From assembly GCA_003255025.1 (NCBI GenBank), contig QANY01005074.1, forward strand, positions 772,252 to 836,251: a stretch of 64,000 bases of DNA, read 5' to 3'. Source of the stretch: Datisca glomerata. Lineage: Eukaryota; Streptophyta; Magnoliopsida; Cucurbitales; Datiscaceae. A model generated the notes under the pieces. It was given only the letters and a program-made list of their open reading frames with translations, was not told the DNA's origin and did not search any database. Shown piece by piece: positions 21,701-33,260 of this stretch. Each line of letters opens with the position of its first letter. The stretch's first letter is position 1. Position numbers and translations under genes: made by a program.

Positions 21701-23864
21701 GTTAAAGAAATAATGGATATAAATTCACAAAGGAACAAAAAGCAGATTCAAAGCTTAATAGGAAAATTGGCCACGCTAAAAATTTTTTTGGCAAGGTCAA
21801 TGGATAGATGCATGACTTTTTTTTCAAAATCAAGGAAATTTATGGACATCAATGGGATGACGAATGCAAAGAAGCACTGCGAGAGTAGGAGTAGGCATTC
21901 ATGCCCCACAAGGTGAAACACTTGAAAAAGCATTGTCCTTTGGTTCCTAAGCATCCAATATTGAAGGTGAATACAAAGCACTACTGGCTGAGTTCGTTTG
22001 GTTCGCGAATTGATGGTAACAAAAAATTGAAATATTTTATGATTCCATGTTAATAGCTAACTAGATTTTAGGAGAATACAATGCAAAAGATACCAGGATG
22101 GCAGAATACTTACAATGGGACAAAGAAAGGTTGCTGCTATTCAAGGAGTATGAGATTAAAAAGATACCAAGGACGGAAAACTCCAGAGCAGACAACTTAG
22201 TCAACTTAGGGTCTTCAGTGCGAACTCATGTGGACACTCCTTCACCTAAGGACAATCTAGAAAATACAAATGCAGATGTTGACCCGTTTTTCTTTTCTTT
22301 GCTGATTCCTCTCAATAAAATTTGCCATGTTGCACTAAGTTACTTACGGATGTATGCATGCAGTCCGGGAACACTTTGGGGTGTACACCCATTCGAACAA
22401 GTAGGGTCAATAGTTTAGCATTTAGGCCGTAACATTTAGCAACAAAAAAATCTTTAACCCAACAAGTGCTCTCCGAACCAAGCTAGATAGTTTCCTATCA
22501 CTAGGCTCACCAACCAACCTGGACTTTGATTCTTATTATTCCTACCGGATATCAAAACCATAAGGATTGTTTCCAGCCATGAGTTCCCATATGACATAAG
22601 CGCTCTTGGGTGGGGTGGGCCACCAATATAAAAGGAGCATTTCCGCGGAGTTCAACAATGAGCCTAGTAACAAACAACCTTTACATATTGAAGTTGAAAT
22701 GGAAACGAGATATCAGGAGAGGAACCGGTAGGAAGATATCATTCGTTATCTTCTGCACAGTGATCTTCCAACTGATGAAATAGAAGCCCAAAATCTTTAG
22801 CAATGGAGCTTTAGATACTCTCTAGTTGAAGGAAAGCTATATTGGAGGTCCTTTTCTAGGCCCAATCTCAAATGTTTCACACCAACGGAAGCTAAGGACT
22901 TACTGTCTAAAATACGTGTATGTGAAAATCATGCTGGCGGGAGATCTCTAGCAAACAAGGTCTTGAATGAAAGATATTATTGGCCCAAAATGGAAGAAGA
23001 AACAAAGTTATTCGTTCAGAAATGTGACAAATACCAATGTTATACCCTCATTTCCAAAAGGACCCCAGAAGATCTAAAAACTTGGTTGTTCGTGATGTGA
23101 GGACTAGCTATAATGGGACTGCTCCTAATCGCTCTCACTCAAAAGTGATTCTTGCTCGTAGCAACTAATTATTTCACTAAGTGGATCGAAGTAGAAGCAT
23201 TGGCCAGAGTACAAGAATAAGAGGTAAACGAGTTTCTATGGAAAAATATCATATGCGGGTGCAGAATTCTTCAGGCATTAGTCGCTGACAACATATTGGA
23301 ATTTACGGGAAGATTGGTCAAAACATTTTGTGATGGGCTTCGAGTAAAAAACACTCTCTAGACCCTACTATCCACAAGGAAACAGACAGGCAGATAGGTT
23401 GAACAGAACAATGCTTGAAAGTTAAAAAAATGGCTAGAATCTGCTAAAGGAAAATGGGTGGAAGAATTGCCTTCAGTGCTTTGGGCTTATAGAACAACAC
23501 CACAAGAACTGAAAGGTGAAACCCCTGTTACTCTGGCATTAGAGCTGAAACAGTCATACCAGTCGAGATAGGAAGCCCAACGTTAAGGTCCAAATATTGA
23601 TGAAACATCGAATGCAGAACAAATCATGGAAAGCCTCGATCTTTTAGAAGAGAGACGGGAAGTTGCACTTCATCAGGTTTGTGAATTACAATCAGAAAAG
23701 AAGAACTTAGTTTCATGAAAGGACAAAAAATGAGAATTTCAAGTTGGGGAAAATGAGGTCCAAACTGGGAAGGGCCATTCATTTGTCAAAGCTATTGGAG
23801 GAAACAAATATTACCACCTGACAAGCCATGGAATGCTTTTCATTTACGTAAATATTATGTGTAA
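18728..23864 (+). mobile_element. Ty3/gypsy Tat-type gag-pol, decayed
   Basis: Consecutive pieces of a Tat-lineage polyprotein in shifting frames: a gag piece with KLKCYKVKTDPVDHLQDFKQ (about 19310-19370); a zinc-knuckle-like CSFHMRAGHFTKDCCQLKDY (20005-20060); a protease/RT linker with DTPSPYNAILRRTWIHKKKV (20586-20650); reverse transcriptase with NREVSYPEWLENVVMVSKK and an intact YMDD (21517-21528); RNase H (about 21960-22210, KIPRTENSRADNLVNLGS); an integrase zinc-binding region (ENHAGGRSLANKVLNERYYW, about 22925-22985); integrase core remnants to about 23560; and the typical Tat end NAFHLRKYYV with stop at 23862-23864. Many stops and shifts make it inactive. The arrangement RT-RNase H-integrase is Ty3/gypsy. 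Confidence 0.88.
19116..19143. other. Poly-G run with ambiguous base (n at 19136)
   Basis: Fifteen G residues, then aaacc, n and seven more G. It lies inside degraded gag sequence. Two similar poly-G stretches with an n occur at 50.67 kb and 51.30 kb. It is more likely a sequencing or assembly weakness than biology. Confidence 0.8.
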
Positions 23865-24004
23865 TTCTTTTATGTCTTTCGTAATAAATATTATTATATC
23901 CCGTGTTTTTTTATGTTAAGGACTTTCCAGGTAAAAATGGTGTCCATTTATTTTTAATGCTTTCGCTAACCATGATATGCAGAAAAGGAAACAAGGCCAA
24001 TGAG

Positions 24005-24370
24005 CATGAGTTCTCTGAAGTAAACGTGGCTACTGAGTTCTGAAAATGAACTCAAATCCTTGGGAGGTAAATGTCCTACAATGAGTGTAAGTTCTCAGAA
24101 GTAAACAGGGTCAGTAAGTTCTGAAAATTAACTTAAATCCTTGAGAGCTAAACGTCCTACAATGGGCGTGAGTTCTCAGAAGTAAACGAGGCCTTAAAGT
24201 CTTTCATAAGCTTAAGCCCTTAAGATATAAACGTCCAAAAATGGACATGGATTCTCTAATGTAAACGAAGGCGCTTTAAGCTCTACAATGAGCCTAAGCT
24301 ATTACAAATCAAAACTCCTTGCAATGGACATAGACTCTCTAAAAGTGTGAACGGAAACACTAAGGTTTTG
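24005..24370 (+). repeat. ~82-85-bp tandem repeats in the Tat 3' region, array 1
   Basis: Three to four diverged units with gagttctcagaagtaaac, then cttaaatccttgagagctaa and acgtcctacaatgggcgt. Unit starts are near 24008, 24090 and 24172, with weaker copies to 24350. The ccttgggag and ttctcagaag words recur in the non-coding LTR elements at 10.3-10.5 kb and 28.0-28.1 kb. Confidence 0.8.
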
Positions 24371-24379
24371 CAAATTAAA

Positions 24380-24800
24380 TCTTTCAAATGTCCAAAAATT
24401 GATTTCACTTGGAAGGTCAAAGTGAATAAAAAAATTCTAAGTGGAATGGAACGGATCCTGTTTAGAAGGCTCACTATGATACAGAACGAATTTCACTTAG
24501 AAGATCAAAGTAAGTATTTTCTAAGTATTTCTGAATAGATCCTACTTATAGAATCCTCCATGATCCAAAATGGATTTCACTTAGATATCAAAGTAAGTAT
24601 TTTCTTAGTTTTTCTGAGTGAAACCTTCTTAGAGAATCCTCCATGATCCAAAATGGATTTCACTTAGGAGATCAAAGTAAGTATTTTCTAAGTGCTTCTG
24701 AACAAATCCTAATTAGAGAATCCTCCATGATAAAAGAAATAGATCTCATTTAAAAGATCAAAGTAAGTAATTTTTAAGTGTTTTTAACGAATTCTACCTA
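24380..24800 (+). repeat. ~83-bp tandem repeats in the Tat 3' region, array 2
   Basis: About five units built on atggatttcacttaga, gatcaaagtaagtattttct and gagaatcctccatgat. Starts are near 24400, 24490, 24573, 24655 and 24740. It follows array 1 directly and has nearly the same period but a different sequence. Confidence 0.85.
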
Positions 24801-25049
24801 GAAAGCCCTATGTGCTCAAAATCGGACTCTATATGGAAGAGTAAGAGTTATAAAACATTCCGGGCATATATTCCTTAAAATGGAAAAGTGAATTCTGGAA
24901 GAAATTTTCAGAGGAAGAAATTCACAAGTACAAGCTAACGGGTCAAATCCGTTAAGAAGAAGAGTTGAAGCAATATGAAGGAAAAAGGATTTTTCATTGA
25001 TATTAAAATTACGAGTTTAAAAAAAGTACTAAAAAGAAATTACAGAATG

Positions 25050-26440
25050 ATAGAAAAAGTAGAGTTCATTCATCAATGGTGATGTGCTTCTGGAGGTCAA
25101 CAGTTAGGGTCTCAATTGGGGCATCAGTAGGAGGAAGTTCAAGACTAGCGGGAGGAGTTGGAAGTTCTTCTGTAAGAGCTCGCCGAGGTGGAGTCCGCTG
25201 CGTCAAACTTAGCTTGGTAAAACTTCTCCGCTTCTAGCTCATTCTCCTTTAAAGCGAGCTTTTTCTCCACTTCAGTGTTCAAAGCTCTCGAAGGTCTTAA
25301 GAACTTCAGCTTCCAAAGAATCAATCTCCCCCGTTTCCTTCCCAGCGGTTGCTTGGAGATCAATTTTTTGCCCTCGTCAAAGCCTCCATATTCGCTTACA
25401 TGGCTTCAACTTCACCTTGCAACTTGGTAATATGATCGGGTATCTTCCTGCTCCTGGTAGTAAACCTCAATTGTCGCCTCGACGTGGGCAATGTACTCTA
25501 GAAGGGAATTGTAGTGCGGGATGACCTACACAAATGAAAAGGAAGTAAGTGGATACACCTTTGAAAGAAAATGAAGAAATTGAAAATAAAGATAAGGGCA
25601 AGTAAGTTACCTTAAAAATGTCATGGTTCATAGCAGACCGAAGAGCCCCAATCTCCATGTGCTTTAGAATGAAAGATTCACGTTCAGAAGTGATCCTAGG
25701 CACCAGAGTGTAAGATTCAAGTGGATCCTCTAGAAAGCTAATTGAAGCGGGGATTGGAGGAGTCTCCTAGAAGAACCTCAAGCTCCATGGAGAAATATGT
25801 TTCTCATTACTCCCTCAGTAATTGACGGAGTCCTCCCAGCCAGCATAGAAGTAGGAGGACTCGCAGCCAACGGATCTAGTATAATAACTACCAAAGGAGG
25901 ATTACAGGAAGATGATGGATGAGAGACACCTCTTAAGTAACAGGAGGAGAAGAACGGAAAGATGATGGTTATGTTTGCTGACGAACATTCCATTCATTGA
26001 AGACATTGGCTATTGTTTAAAGCCTCATCATCTTCTAAAATTGGTCTATTAAGGTAGTCCCACTATCCAAAGAAGAATCGCATAAAATCTTGAGGAAGAA
26101 CCTTCTTTAGTAGTATCTTCTTTGTGGGATGTTGACGCAACGAAAAATCAAGGAAGTGGATGGCAATGGGAATGGCTTGGACTGGGCCTTGCTGGATCCA
26201 ACAACGAGTTCCTATCACGAATTGGTGCATGATAAGCAGAGGCAACACGATGGTAGTCTCCTTCGAGAAGTAAGGCTTCCTTTTGCTCTGTTTATCTACG
26301 AAGATAGTAAAATAATGAAAACTAGTTATATAAACACATAACGACAAAAGAGGAAAATAAAAAATGTAAGGAGAAGAGCGTGGCTCACGTAGGGACACTT
26401 TCTGAAAGTTCTCTAGTTTCGAGGTATTGTCCAACGACCA
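25050..26440 (-). pseudogene. Decayed antisense ORF of the Tat-type element
   Basis: On the strand opposite to gag-pol there are long but broken frames. The upstream part (26434-26063) contains the stretch PLLIMHQFVIGTRCWIQQGP and the next frame a VVGSSKAQSKPFPLP-like reading. The downstream part (25363-25075) is rich in charged and helical residues (VEKKLALKENELEAEKFYQA), suggesting a coiled coil, and ends in proline-rich LPTPPASLELPPTDAPIETL and a stop near 25073. Antisense ORFs between pol and the 3' LTR are known in several Tat-lineage elements (for example Grande). The assignment here rests on position, orientation and the coiled-coil tail; no specific domain was recognised. Confidence 0.45.
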
Positions 26441-26881
26441 TCACCTCTCCATTCTTCCTAGATCAACAAAACATCTATATCCCATCCTTTATCACATTTA
26501 GAGAGGCTTTTAATTAACCCTCCCCTTTTGTCATTTTTGGGTCAAACGTAGTAGTTTCCCCCTCTTAACTTGACCATATAGGTCATTCTAAATTCTAAGA
26601 ACCCTGAATTAAATAAAAATCGTATTCATCGACTCGAAACAAAGTATTTTGGAATAAGGGTGGCGTTTGGAAATCTAAACCCTAGAGCTATATACGTTGG
26701 GTGAAATGTAATTTTTACGAGAGCTTACAGGGAAAAGCCATTGTGTCGTTTTCACCTAAAGCGTGCTGGACAGTTTTCGGAATAGCATGAGTGTAGACTC
26801 TCATGAACTCGTTAAACTCACTAGTATTTCTTACTCTGGGAATGGAGTGGGTAAAGATAGACTCGGACATGACTGAACACA

Positions 26882-27060
26882 CACTACTACAAAACAGATA
26901 CAATGGCAGCCACTTATTTAGTATAATGACAGCTTTGCAAAACGTGTCAAAGAAAAAAGTTGATGGTGGGTTAATTTTGATAATATGACAGTTTTTTAAT
27001 TAACTGTCATAAATGTCTTACCTACGATGACAGTCCAAAAATAAATAGTCATTATTTTAT
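26882..27060 (+). mobile_element. CACTA-type transposon terminus with subterminal repeats
   Basis: The sequence cactactacaaaacagata is the typical end of plant CACTA (En/Spm) transposons. The next 170 bp contain repeated words of the tgacag/ctgtca type in both orientations (aatgacagcttt, atgacagttttttaattaac followed by tgtcat, gatgacagtcc), like subterminal transposase-binding repeats. The opposite terminus (ttttgtagtagtg) was not found in this window, so the element is partial or extends through later insertions. Confidence 0.6.
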
Positions 27061-27192
27061 AATCTAAAAAACTCAGCCAAAGTTTGCTTTATTTTCAAAA
27101 ATTTCATCTTATTTAAGCCACCCCAAACCCTAGTTTCACCTTACACTTCATATTCCCTTTCTCGAACTTGAACCCAAAGTTCACTCTCCACA

Positions 27193-27224
<32 letters not shown>

Positions 27225-27960
27225 CAAATTCTCTGGTTGCCGCTACCACAGAAGTCGAAGCTTGTATTTGCTTTTTAAGAGCGTATTTCTCCAATGACGC
27301 CTTTCTCTCATTCAAACACCATTCTTCGTTCTCTATCAAATTTTCTGTTTGATTCAAGATAAGATTTTGATTCTGAATTTGAGTTTGTAATAGTTAGGGT
27401 TTCTCTCTTTACTTTCCAAATGGGATAGGTTTTCGATTTCACTCTCTTTACTTTCTCGTCCTACCATCTGTGAGATCTGATTTTCTTTTTCCATAAATTG
27501 AATACTTAGGGTTTTCGAATCTAAGTTTAATCGCAAACCTATGTCGACTTCAATAGACTCCTAGATTTGATTTGTTTTTCTATTTGATTTTGTTTGGGTT
27601 TGTGAATTAGATTTGTTTTTTATGTGCTTTGTTTGGATTTCATTTGGTTTGGGGTTCTCGGTTTCATTCGAGACTGTTTCCTTTCATTTGTTAGTTTATT
27701 GTTTAATTCTTTCACTAGTTTAGCCCCTAATTACTTACTATTGACTTAAATGCAGATGTGAAGCTCTATCTGTAAAAAAAAAAGACAAAGAGTGTCTACT
27801 CTTCTGCAAGTTCTCACTTGGTCAAAATTAGACGAAGATTATCTTTGAGATGTCATGGTTTTCAAATTTCAAAAAAGTTTTATGTTCTATTTTTTATTAG
27901 AATTTATTTAAGAGTAGTTAATAGTGGGTTACTGGGTTTGTTTGTGTTGATTGTAGATAC
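27061..27960. other. Gene-leader-like sequence without a coding region
   Basis: Contains ccccaaaccctagtttcacc, a (CT)n tract at 27193-27218 and several gggttt/ctctttac words as seen in 5' UTRs and first introns of plant genes. No downstream coding exon was recognised. It may be a captured gene fragment inside the CACTA-type element that starts at 26882, or a truncated gene start. Confidence 0.35.
27193..27218. repeat. (TC)n microsatellite
   Basis: Thirteen TC dinucleotides without interruption. Confidence 0.95.
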
Positions 27961-28234
27961 AGTTGTTTCTTGTATGGTGTAAATTAGATAGGGGCAGCTG
28001 TAGCTTTCATGTTTGCCCCTTCCAAGAATTTATGCCCTTCGTTCTTTTTGAGAGTAGGACTTATGAATTACCCATCCCAAGGACTTACGCCCTTAGTTCC
28101 TTCTGAGAGTATGACTTATGAATTACCCATCCCAAGGACTTCAAGAAGTTGATTTTCATATGCTTCCGATAATATATAATTCGTCATGTAATTGGTGCCC
28201 AGTCGGTATAGTTTAATTAACGAATTTGACCGTT

Positions 28235-29215
28235 CCGCATAATATGTTTTCCGTGAGTTTTGATCGAATCTCCAAATTGAATCATGTAAAATTCTCCAAT
28301 AAGTAGACTTTTATATCTTTTTGATGATGTAAGATTCACCGTATAGTTGGCTTTCATCAGATACAGTTTAATTTCTGAAATTGACCGTTCAACATATTCT
28401 ATTTTCTCGATCAGTTTTCACAAAATTGTCATAACATTTGCTCGAGAGCTTTAAATCAAGTTCTGCAATATTCTTCAAGAAGTAGATATCTATGGTTTTC
28501 TAATGATATATTATTTTCTATGTAATAATATCATAATTGATAGAGTTAAAAAGTAAAATTTGAGAAGCATTTATATATATACTTTCCCTAATAGCACCAA
28601 CGAGAGCAACCATAACTTTTGATCGGGAGGTTCAAATTGATTTTCGTAAAAAATTTCACAAGGTTGATTTCTGTATCTTTCTGTTGATATAAGTTTTGTT
28701 GTTTAGTTGTCCCCTAGTAAATTTAGTTTAATTTCCGAATCTAAGATTCTACATATCCTATTTTCCCGGACAGCCTTTATGAAAATCATCATATCGATTT
28801 GTTGTGAGCTCCAAAATTAATTTCGTAAAATTTTTCAAGAAGTAGACTTCCATATCTTTGTAATAGTATATGATTCCCCATGTGGAAAGCTCCAAATTGA
28901 AATAATATAATTTCCTAAAGTTACTATTCTGCGTAATCTTCATTTCTGAATAACATGTACTGAAACTATCATAACTTTTGATCAAGAGCTCCAAATTGAA
29001 TTCGGTAAAATTCTCCAAGAAGTATACTCTAGTATCTTTCTGACAGTATATGACTCACAGTGTTATCTTCCCCAGTTATTAAAGCTTAATTTCTGAAGTT
29101 GATAGTTCAACATTATCTTTTTTCCAAACAGCTAGTATGAAAACTGCCATAACTTTTGCCCCGAATCTCCAAATTGAGTTTTACAAAATTCTTCAAGAAG
29201 CTAATTTCTATATCT
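28235..29215 (-). repeat. ~178-bp tandem array, about 5-6 diverged units
   Basis: Units share cataacttttgatcgagagc followed by tccaaattgaattc, gtaaaattcttcaagaagta and gacttctatatctttctgat. The marker word (gatcgaatctccaaattga and variants) recurs at about 28258, 28436, 28615, 28793, 28973 and 29155. Spacing is 175-182 bp. The array lies inside the minus-strand non-coding LTR element. Confidence 0.85.
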
Positions 29216-29289
29216 TTCAAACGATGTATGTTTTACATAAATTTATCTTCTGTTCACTTCAGCTTAGAAACTGATTCATTTTTCACTTC

Positions 29290-29600
29290 TAGTTCCGTTG
29301 TCATGCCGTTTCCGTTTCGGCTTCCAATTCGTTTCCATTTTCAATATCAATACCCTTTTCCGTTTTCATTCCCATGCCACGGATTTTTCATTGCCATTGT
29401 CAAGAAGTTTCTATTTCCTTTGCCACAACGTTTCCCATTCTCGTTGCCACAACATTTCTCGTTCTCGTTGCCATAACATTTCTCGTTCTCAACGTTTCCT
29501 GTTCCCGTCGCCATGCCTTTTCCATTTTTATCGTCATGACATTTACGTTCACATCATCATGATGTCTCCATTCTCGTAGTCTGGACGTCTCCATTTTCGT
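29290..29600. repeat. Short-unit (~24-bp) degenerate array
   Basis: Repeated variants of tcgttgccacaacatttctc and ttcccattctcgttgcca. Open frames through it on both strands exist only because the repeat lacks stop codons. It is adjacent to the 178-bp array and within the same non-coding LTR element. Confidence 0.75.
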
Positions 29601-30199
29601 CGTTTGTTCATTTTTTGTTTTCTTACACTTTTGCATATAAAATAAGAAAGAGCTAGTCTCCAAAAAATACGAATATCAAAGTTTATATTTTCATTCATCA
29701 ACCGTTAAGAGATTTTTTATAGTTTTAGAAAAGCTTAAATTCAAAATTTTGAATTGAAAATTTAAAAATTCATTCAACGTGCAATACGTGCATCAAATCA
29801 GTTTGAATATCGTTAACAAAATTTCATGTTATCCATAATAGGGTCAAATTATGGATTTTATCAAAAAAAAATTACTTAAACAAGATAAATGTAATTTCTA
29901 TAATTACAGCAAAGCATGATAAATTTAACACGAAGAGCTAATTAATTATGCCATATACAATTAGTGTAGAATTAATTTATACTAATTTAATATGCTCGAA
30001 CAATTATGTAAATATATATCAAGACATTATACGATATGCTCATGCAATCATTCAAAATTTTAACAGATAATATATGTATTTAAATGGCAAATCAATAATT
30101 GAAAAATAAATACTTAGCTTGTATTTTGAAGTCCTCCATTTATTTGCATAAAATGATCCATGAGGACTTTGCAAGTTTATGGATTAAATCTACCAAATT

Positions 30200-30960
30200 A
30201 TGAAGTATATTGTGTTTTGGCGCGAATCAAATCTGCAGAGGCTATGGAGAGCTTGTGCTCAGCCTTGAAGTCAGCCCAAAACACAGGTCTAGGTCACGCT
30301 GGGAATGCCTCTGATGGACGCACGAGTTACGGACGGTGGAGCTCGAGCGTAGGTCTCAACCAGGTTGAAAACGGGTCGTGCTAGCATGCCGCGCGCGTGT
30401 CATGAACGGGGCGATAATGGGTCACTCGGGTTGGGCTGACCGCGGCTTTGTCAGGCTTGATCTTCTTGGGCTCTTTTAGTAAGACAATGGTCAGGCCGCT
30501 AGAGTTCCTTCCGGGTAGGTTAACCTGCGGAGCAGAAACATGTGAGGATGATGGTGCAGCCACCAACGATGGAGCATGGGGGCACGCGCCAGCATCTCCA
30601 ACAACCTTTTTGACCAAAAAAAGCTTGAAACTGACGGGAATTTTCCTCTGAGCATTTTTACGGTGGATTTGGGGCAAAAAAATGTGTTGATTGTTGTAGA
30701 TCTAAGGTTATTTTTTTAGAAAATAGGGGTGTTCTAGTGGATCTCCCAGTAATCCGGCTGCTATTCTTGACTCGGATGAGGTCCGACGCAGTCGTGGGCG
30801 AGGCCATGGGCATTACCGGCTGCTGCTCCCTTCCCGGGCTCCTCCTTCAGATCTGATTGTTCTTCATATTTGTCACTCTTTTTTTGTGTGGCTGTCGTAG
30901 GTGGAGCTTTCTTCGTCCAGCAGTCCGTTGGTTTCACCGGCCCCTCGTGGTGGTTGTTGA
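30200..30960. other. GC-rich patch of unknown origin
   Basis: This segment is clearly more GC-rich than the surrounding DNA (for example gccgcgcgcgtgtcatgaac). It has open stretches on both strands (about 30160-30384 plus, 30677-30381 minus) with no recognisable domain. It may be filler within the minus-strand LTR element or a captured gene fragment. Confidence 0.4.
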
Positions 30961-31986
30961 ATTTTCCAGATTCAATTCAAAGAAAGCGTTAATAATTTTT
31001 TAAATAATACTTGTACAAAATAAATAAACCGATCGAATATGTAATAAATGAATTTACCGTTCTTCGCTTCTGGTTCCAATTCATTGTCATGCCTGTTCTT
31101 GCTCCCGATTCCGTTTCCACTTCTGTATCTGTTATCGAAAGTGTTTGATTTGGTTTTGAGCGTTTTGGGAAGGGATTTCTTGAGTTTTTTCTCATCTTTC
31201 AACAAGAGCACCAAATGTAAAGGAAAAAATTCACAGTGTTTGATAATCGGTTGTGAATTTTCTACATCATAATATGAAATTATAGAGAATAATTAAAAGA
31301 GAGAATGAGAAAATAAATACGCCATGATTTACGTGGAAACCCCTTAAAGGGAAAAAAACCATGAGGATGTTTTGATAGTATTTCATGATGGAGAAAAGGT
31401 TTACAAGACTGATGGATGATGAGAGTTGGTGTCTCCTCGATTGGAGTTACATCTTGCCTTTATTTATAAGCCTTCAATTGGTTACATAGAACCTGATACA
31501 ACTTATCTATTCTATCTGAAAATAGGATCAATAGAGTATTCTCTGAAATCTAACTTATCAACATTAACAATCTTAGTAAATTTTGACCGTCCGATCAATC
31601 TAATGGTCTCGATTAGGTTTTCTTTGGATTGTCACGTCGGCAATTTATGTACTTTCGTCTGATTGGTCTATTCTCCATAACCGCCTAGTTGATCCTACGA
31701 TTCTAGCTCTATCTTCACTTTGATGGAATTTTCGATCTAGATCTTACCACGTGACATGTGAAATTTTGTCTGTTCAAGGGGTATAAGAGGGACGGAGCCA
31801 GAAATTTAGTTAAGTAGGGTTACTGTTTTTTTTACGGTATATTATAATTTTTATAGTGTGATTTTATGATTTTTTTCGTGATTTATTTTTTTTACAAAAT
31901 TCATTATTTTACCATATATTTTTCAAGAGGAGCTAAACATGAATTTATTTTGAAATGAAAAAAATTTCTGAATTCTTCGATACTGT

Positions 31987-32066
31987 TCATGCGGGTAGAG
32001 CTTGAGGTTTTGAGCTACATAACTGATCATGCGGGTAGAGCTTGAGGCTTTGAGCTACATAACTGA
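31987..32066. repeat. 40-bp tandem duplication
   Basis: tcatgcgggtagagcttgag plus the next 20 bp at 31987-32026 is repeated at 32027-32066 with a single visible mismatch (gaggtttt versus gaggcttt). It looks like a recent local duplication. Confidence 0.95.
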
Positions 32067-32069
32067 AGA

Positions 32070-32929
32070 AGCTCCTCCCCAAATAATTCACCCCCCAAAA
32101 CTAGACAGGCAATCTGTAAGTTGCAGACTATAGTCCACAAAACTCTCTAAATAGATACCAAAACAATTTCTTTCTAGATACAAAATTCCATGACAAACAC
32201 TGCAGGAAATGATGCGTTTTAAAAGCAAATTAGAATGATTCCCAATCTAAATTTGAAACCAAATCACATAAGGGAACTACACAAGCAGCAAAGAATAGCC
32301 ACATGGGAACTACACGACTAACAGACTATATTCTACAGAAACACAAGAGTGCACTCTTGTATGAACACTTCATATTCTTGAATTTCTCTTTTCCTTCAAC
32401 ATCAAAGTCACAGACTATTGAACATTGATTTTGTTATTTAATTAAGCAACTAGAACACACTGTCTTAAAACCGCGGGTTTATCCTAGTAGTCAGTAGTCA
32501 CTCATGGCAGCCAAATATAAATTCCCAGGCAGGAAATTTGTAATTCAAATTTAATTTTATTGCTTTTCTTTCAGAGTTTTATCAATATCCTCAAGTTTTC
32601 GACCAAAGCTAAATCAAATCGAACCTATCACAACACAACCTTCTACAGCAGCCAAAATCTAGAGATTTAATTTTATAATAAGCAAGAAGAAGACGATTTC
32701 TTTTTATGACCCATTAATTAAAAACTAATCCTATGCAATCATATCTACAACAAATCGTAACAGCTAAATTCCTATCCCAAAGTGGCAGAGAGAGAGAGAG
32801 AGTGACCTTCATCATCAAAGTCACTAAGCCATTATTGACAAACTCAGAATCGACCTCAAGCTTGGAAGGAGAAGTTCTTGAAGAATTACTATTTGATCCT
32901 TCATTCTAGTTAGAAATGAAGAAGAAGTC
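32070..32929. other. Non-coding spacer
   Basis: No gene supported. A minus-strand piece at about 32905-32810 could encode a short SNSSRTSPSKLEVDSEF-like peptide, but no flanking exons were found. A (GA)n tract lies at about 32789-32802. Confidence 0.4.
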
Positions 32930-33260
32930 AGCAGCAATTAGGAAAGGGAAAACTACATGTAGTCCTTACTTTTGTCTCTTGGGAAAGAAGGCTCTTATGT
33001 CCTACTCTCATTGGTCAACTTCTCATTATTGCTTGCTCCCTTGTGAGCAACAGCAATCGTTCTTCTTTAACTGTTTTTATTCTCTTTTGTATAGAAGAGC
33101 ACCAGTAATTGGTCTCCACGTGCTCTCTCTCCTTCTCTCTTATTTCAGGAACCCTAGCTTTATGTAATAGTTATATATAGCAACTTTTCTTCATTTAGAA
33201 GGTGAGCTAAATAATACAAAGAGCACTTTCTTCTTGAATTTTACTTAGTATCAGAGTTAC
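32930..33260 (+). mobile_element. Copia-type LTR end with initiator-Met primer-binding site
   Basis: An AT-rich promoter-like gttatatatagcaac (about 33170) is followed by a leader and then acttagtatcagagttacag at 33243-33262. The word tatcagag is the core of the plant Copia primer-binding site complementary to initiator methionine tRNA. The upstream boundary of the LTR was not located. Confidence 0.55.

Larger units (their letters stand above)
27960..31760 (-). mobile_element. Second copy of the non-coding LTR element family
   Basis: On the minus strand, 31400-31215 is an LTR 3' end (ccctttaaggggtttccacg ... tttacatttggtgctcttg) matching 8660-8810 plus. The following 31200-31040 (gatgagaaaaaactcaagaa ... 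ttacatattcgat) matches 8811-9060 plus. The far end at 28145-28020 minus carries the aagtccttgggat ... ctcagaaggaactaagggcg repeats also present at 10325-10510 plus. Between them are a ~180-bp tandem array, a short-unit array and a GC-rich patch, but no gag or pol. The LTR outer edge is uncertain and could lie anywhere from 31.7 to 32.0 kb. Confidence 0.65.

Noticed and set aside
29156..29663. Several open frames rich in Phe/Ser/Arg
   Set aside because: They exist because a ~24-bp repeat lacks stop codons in several frames.
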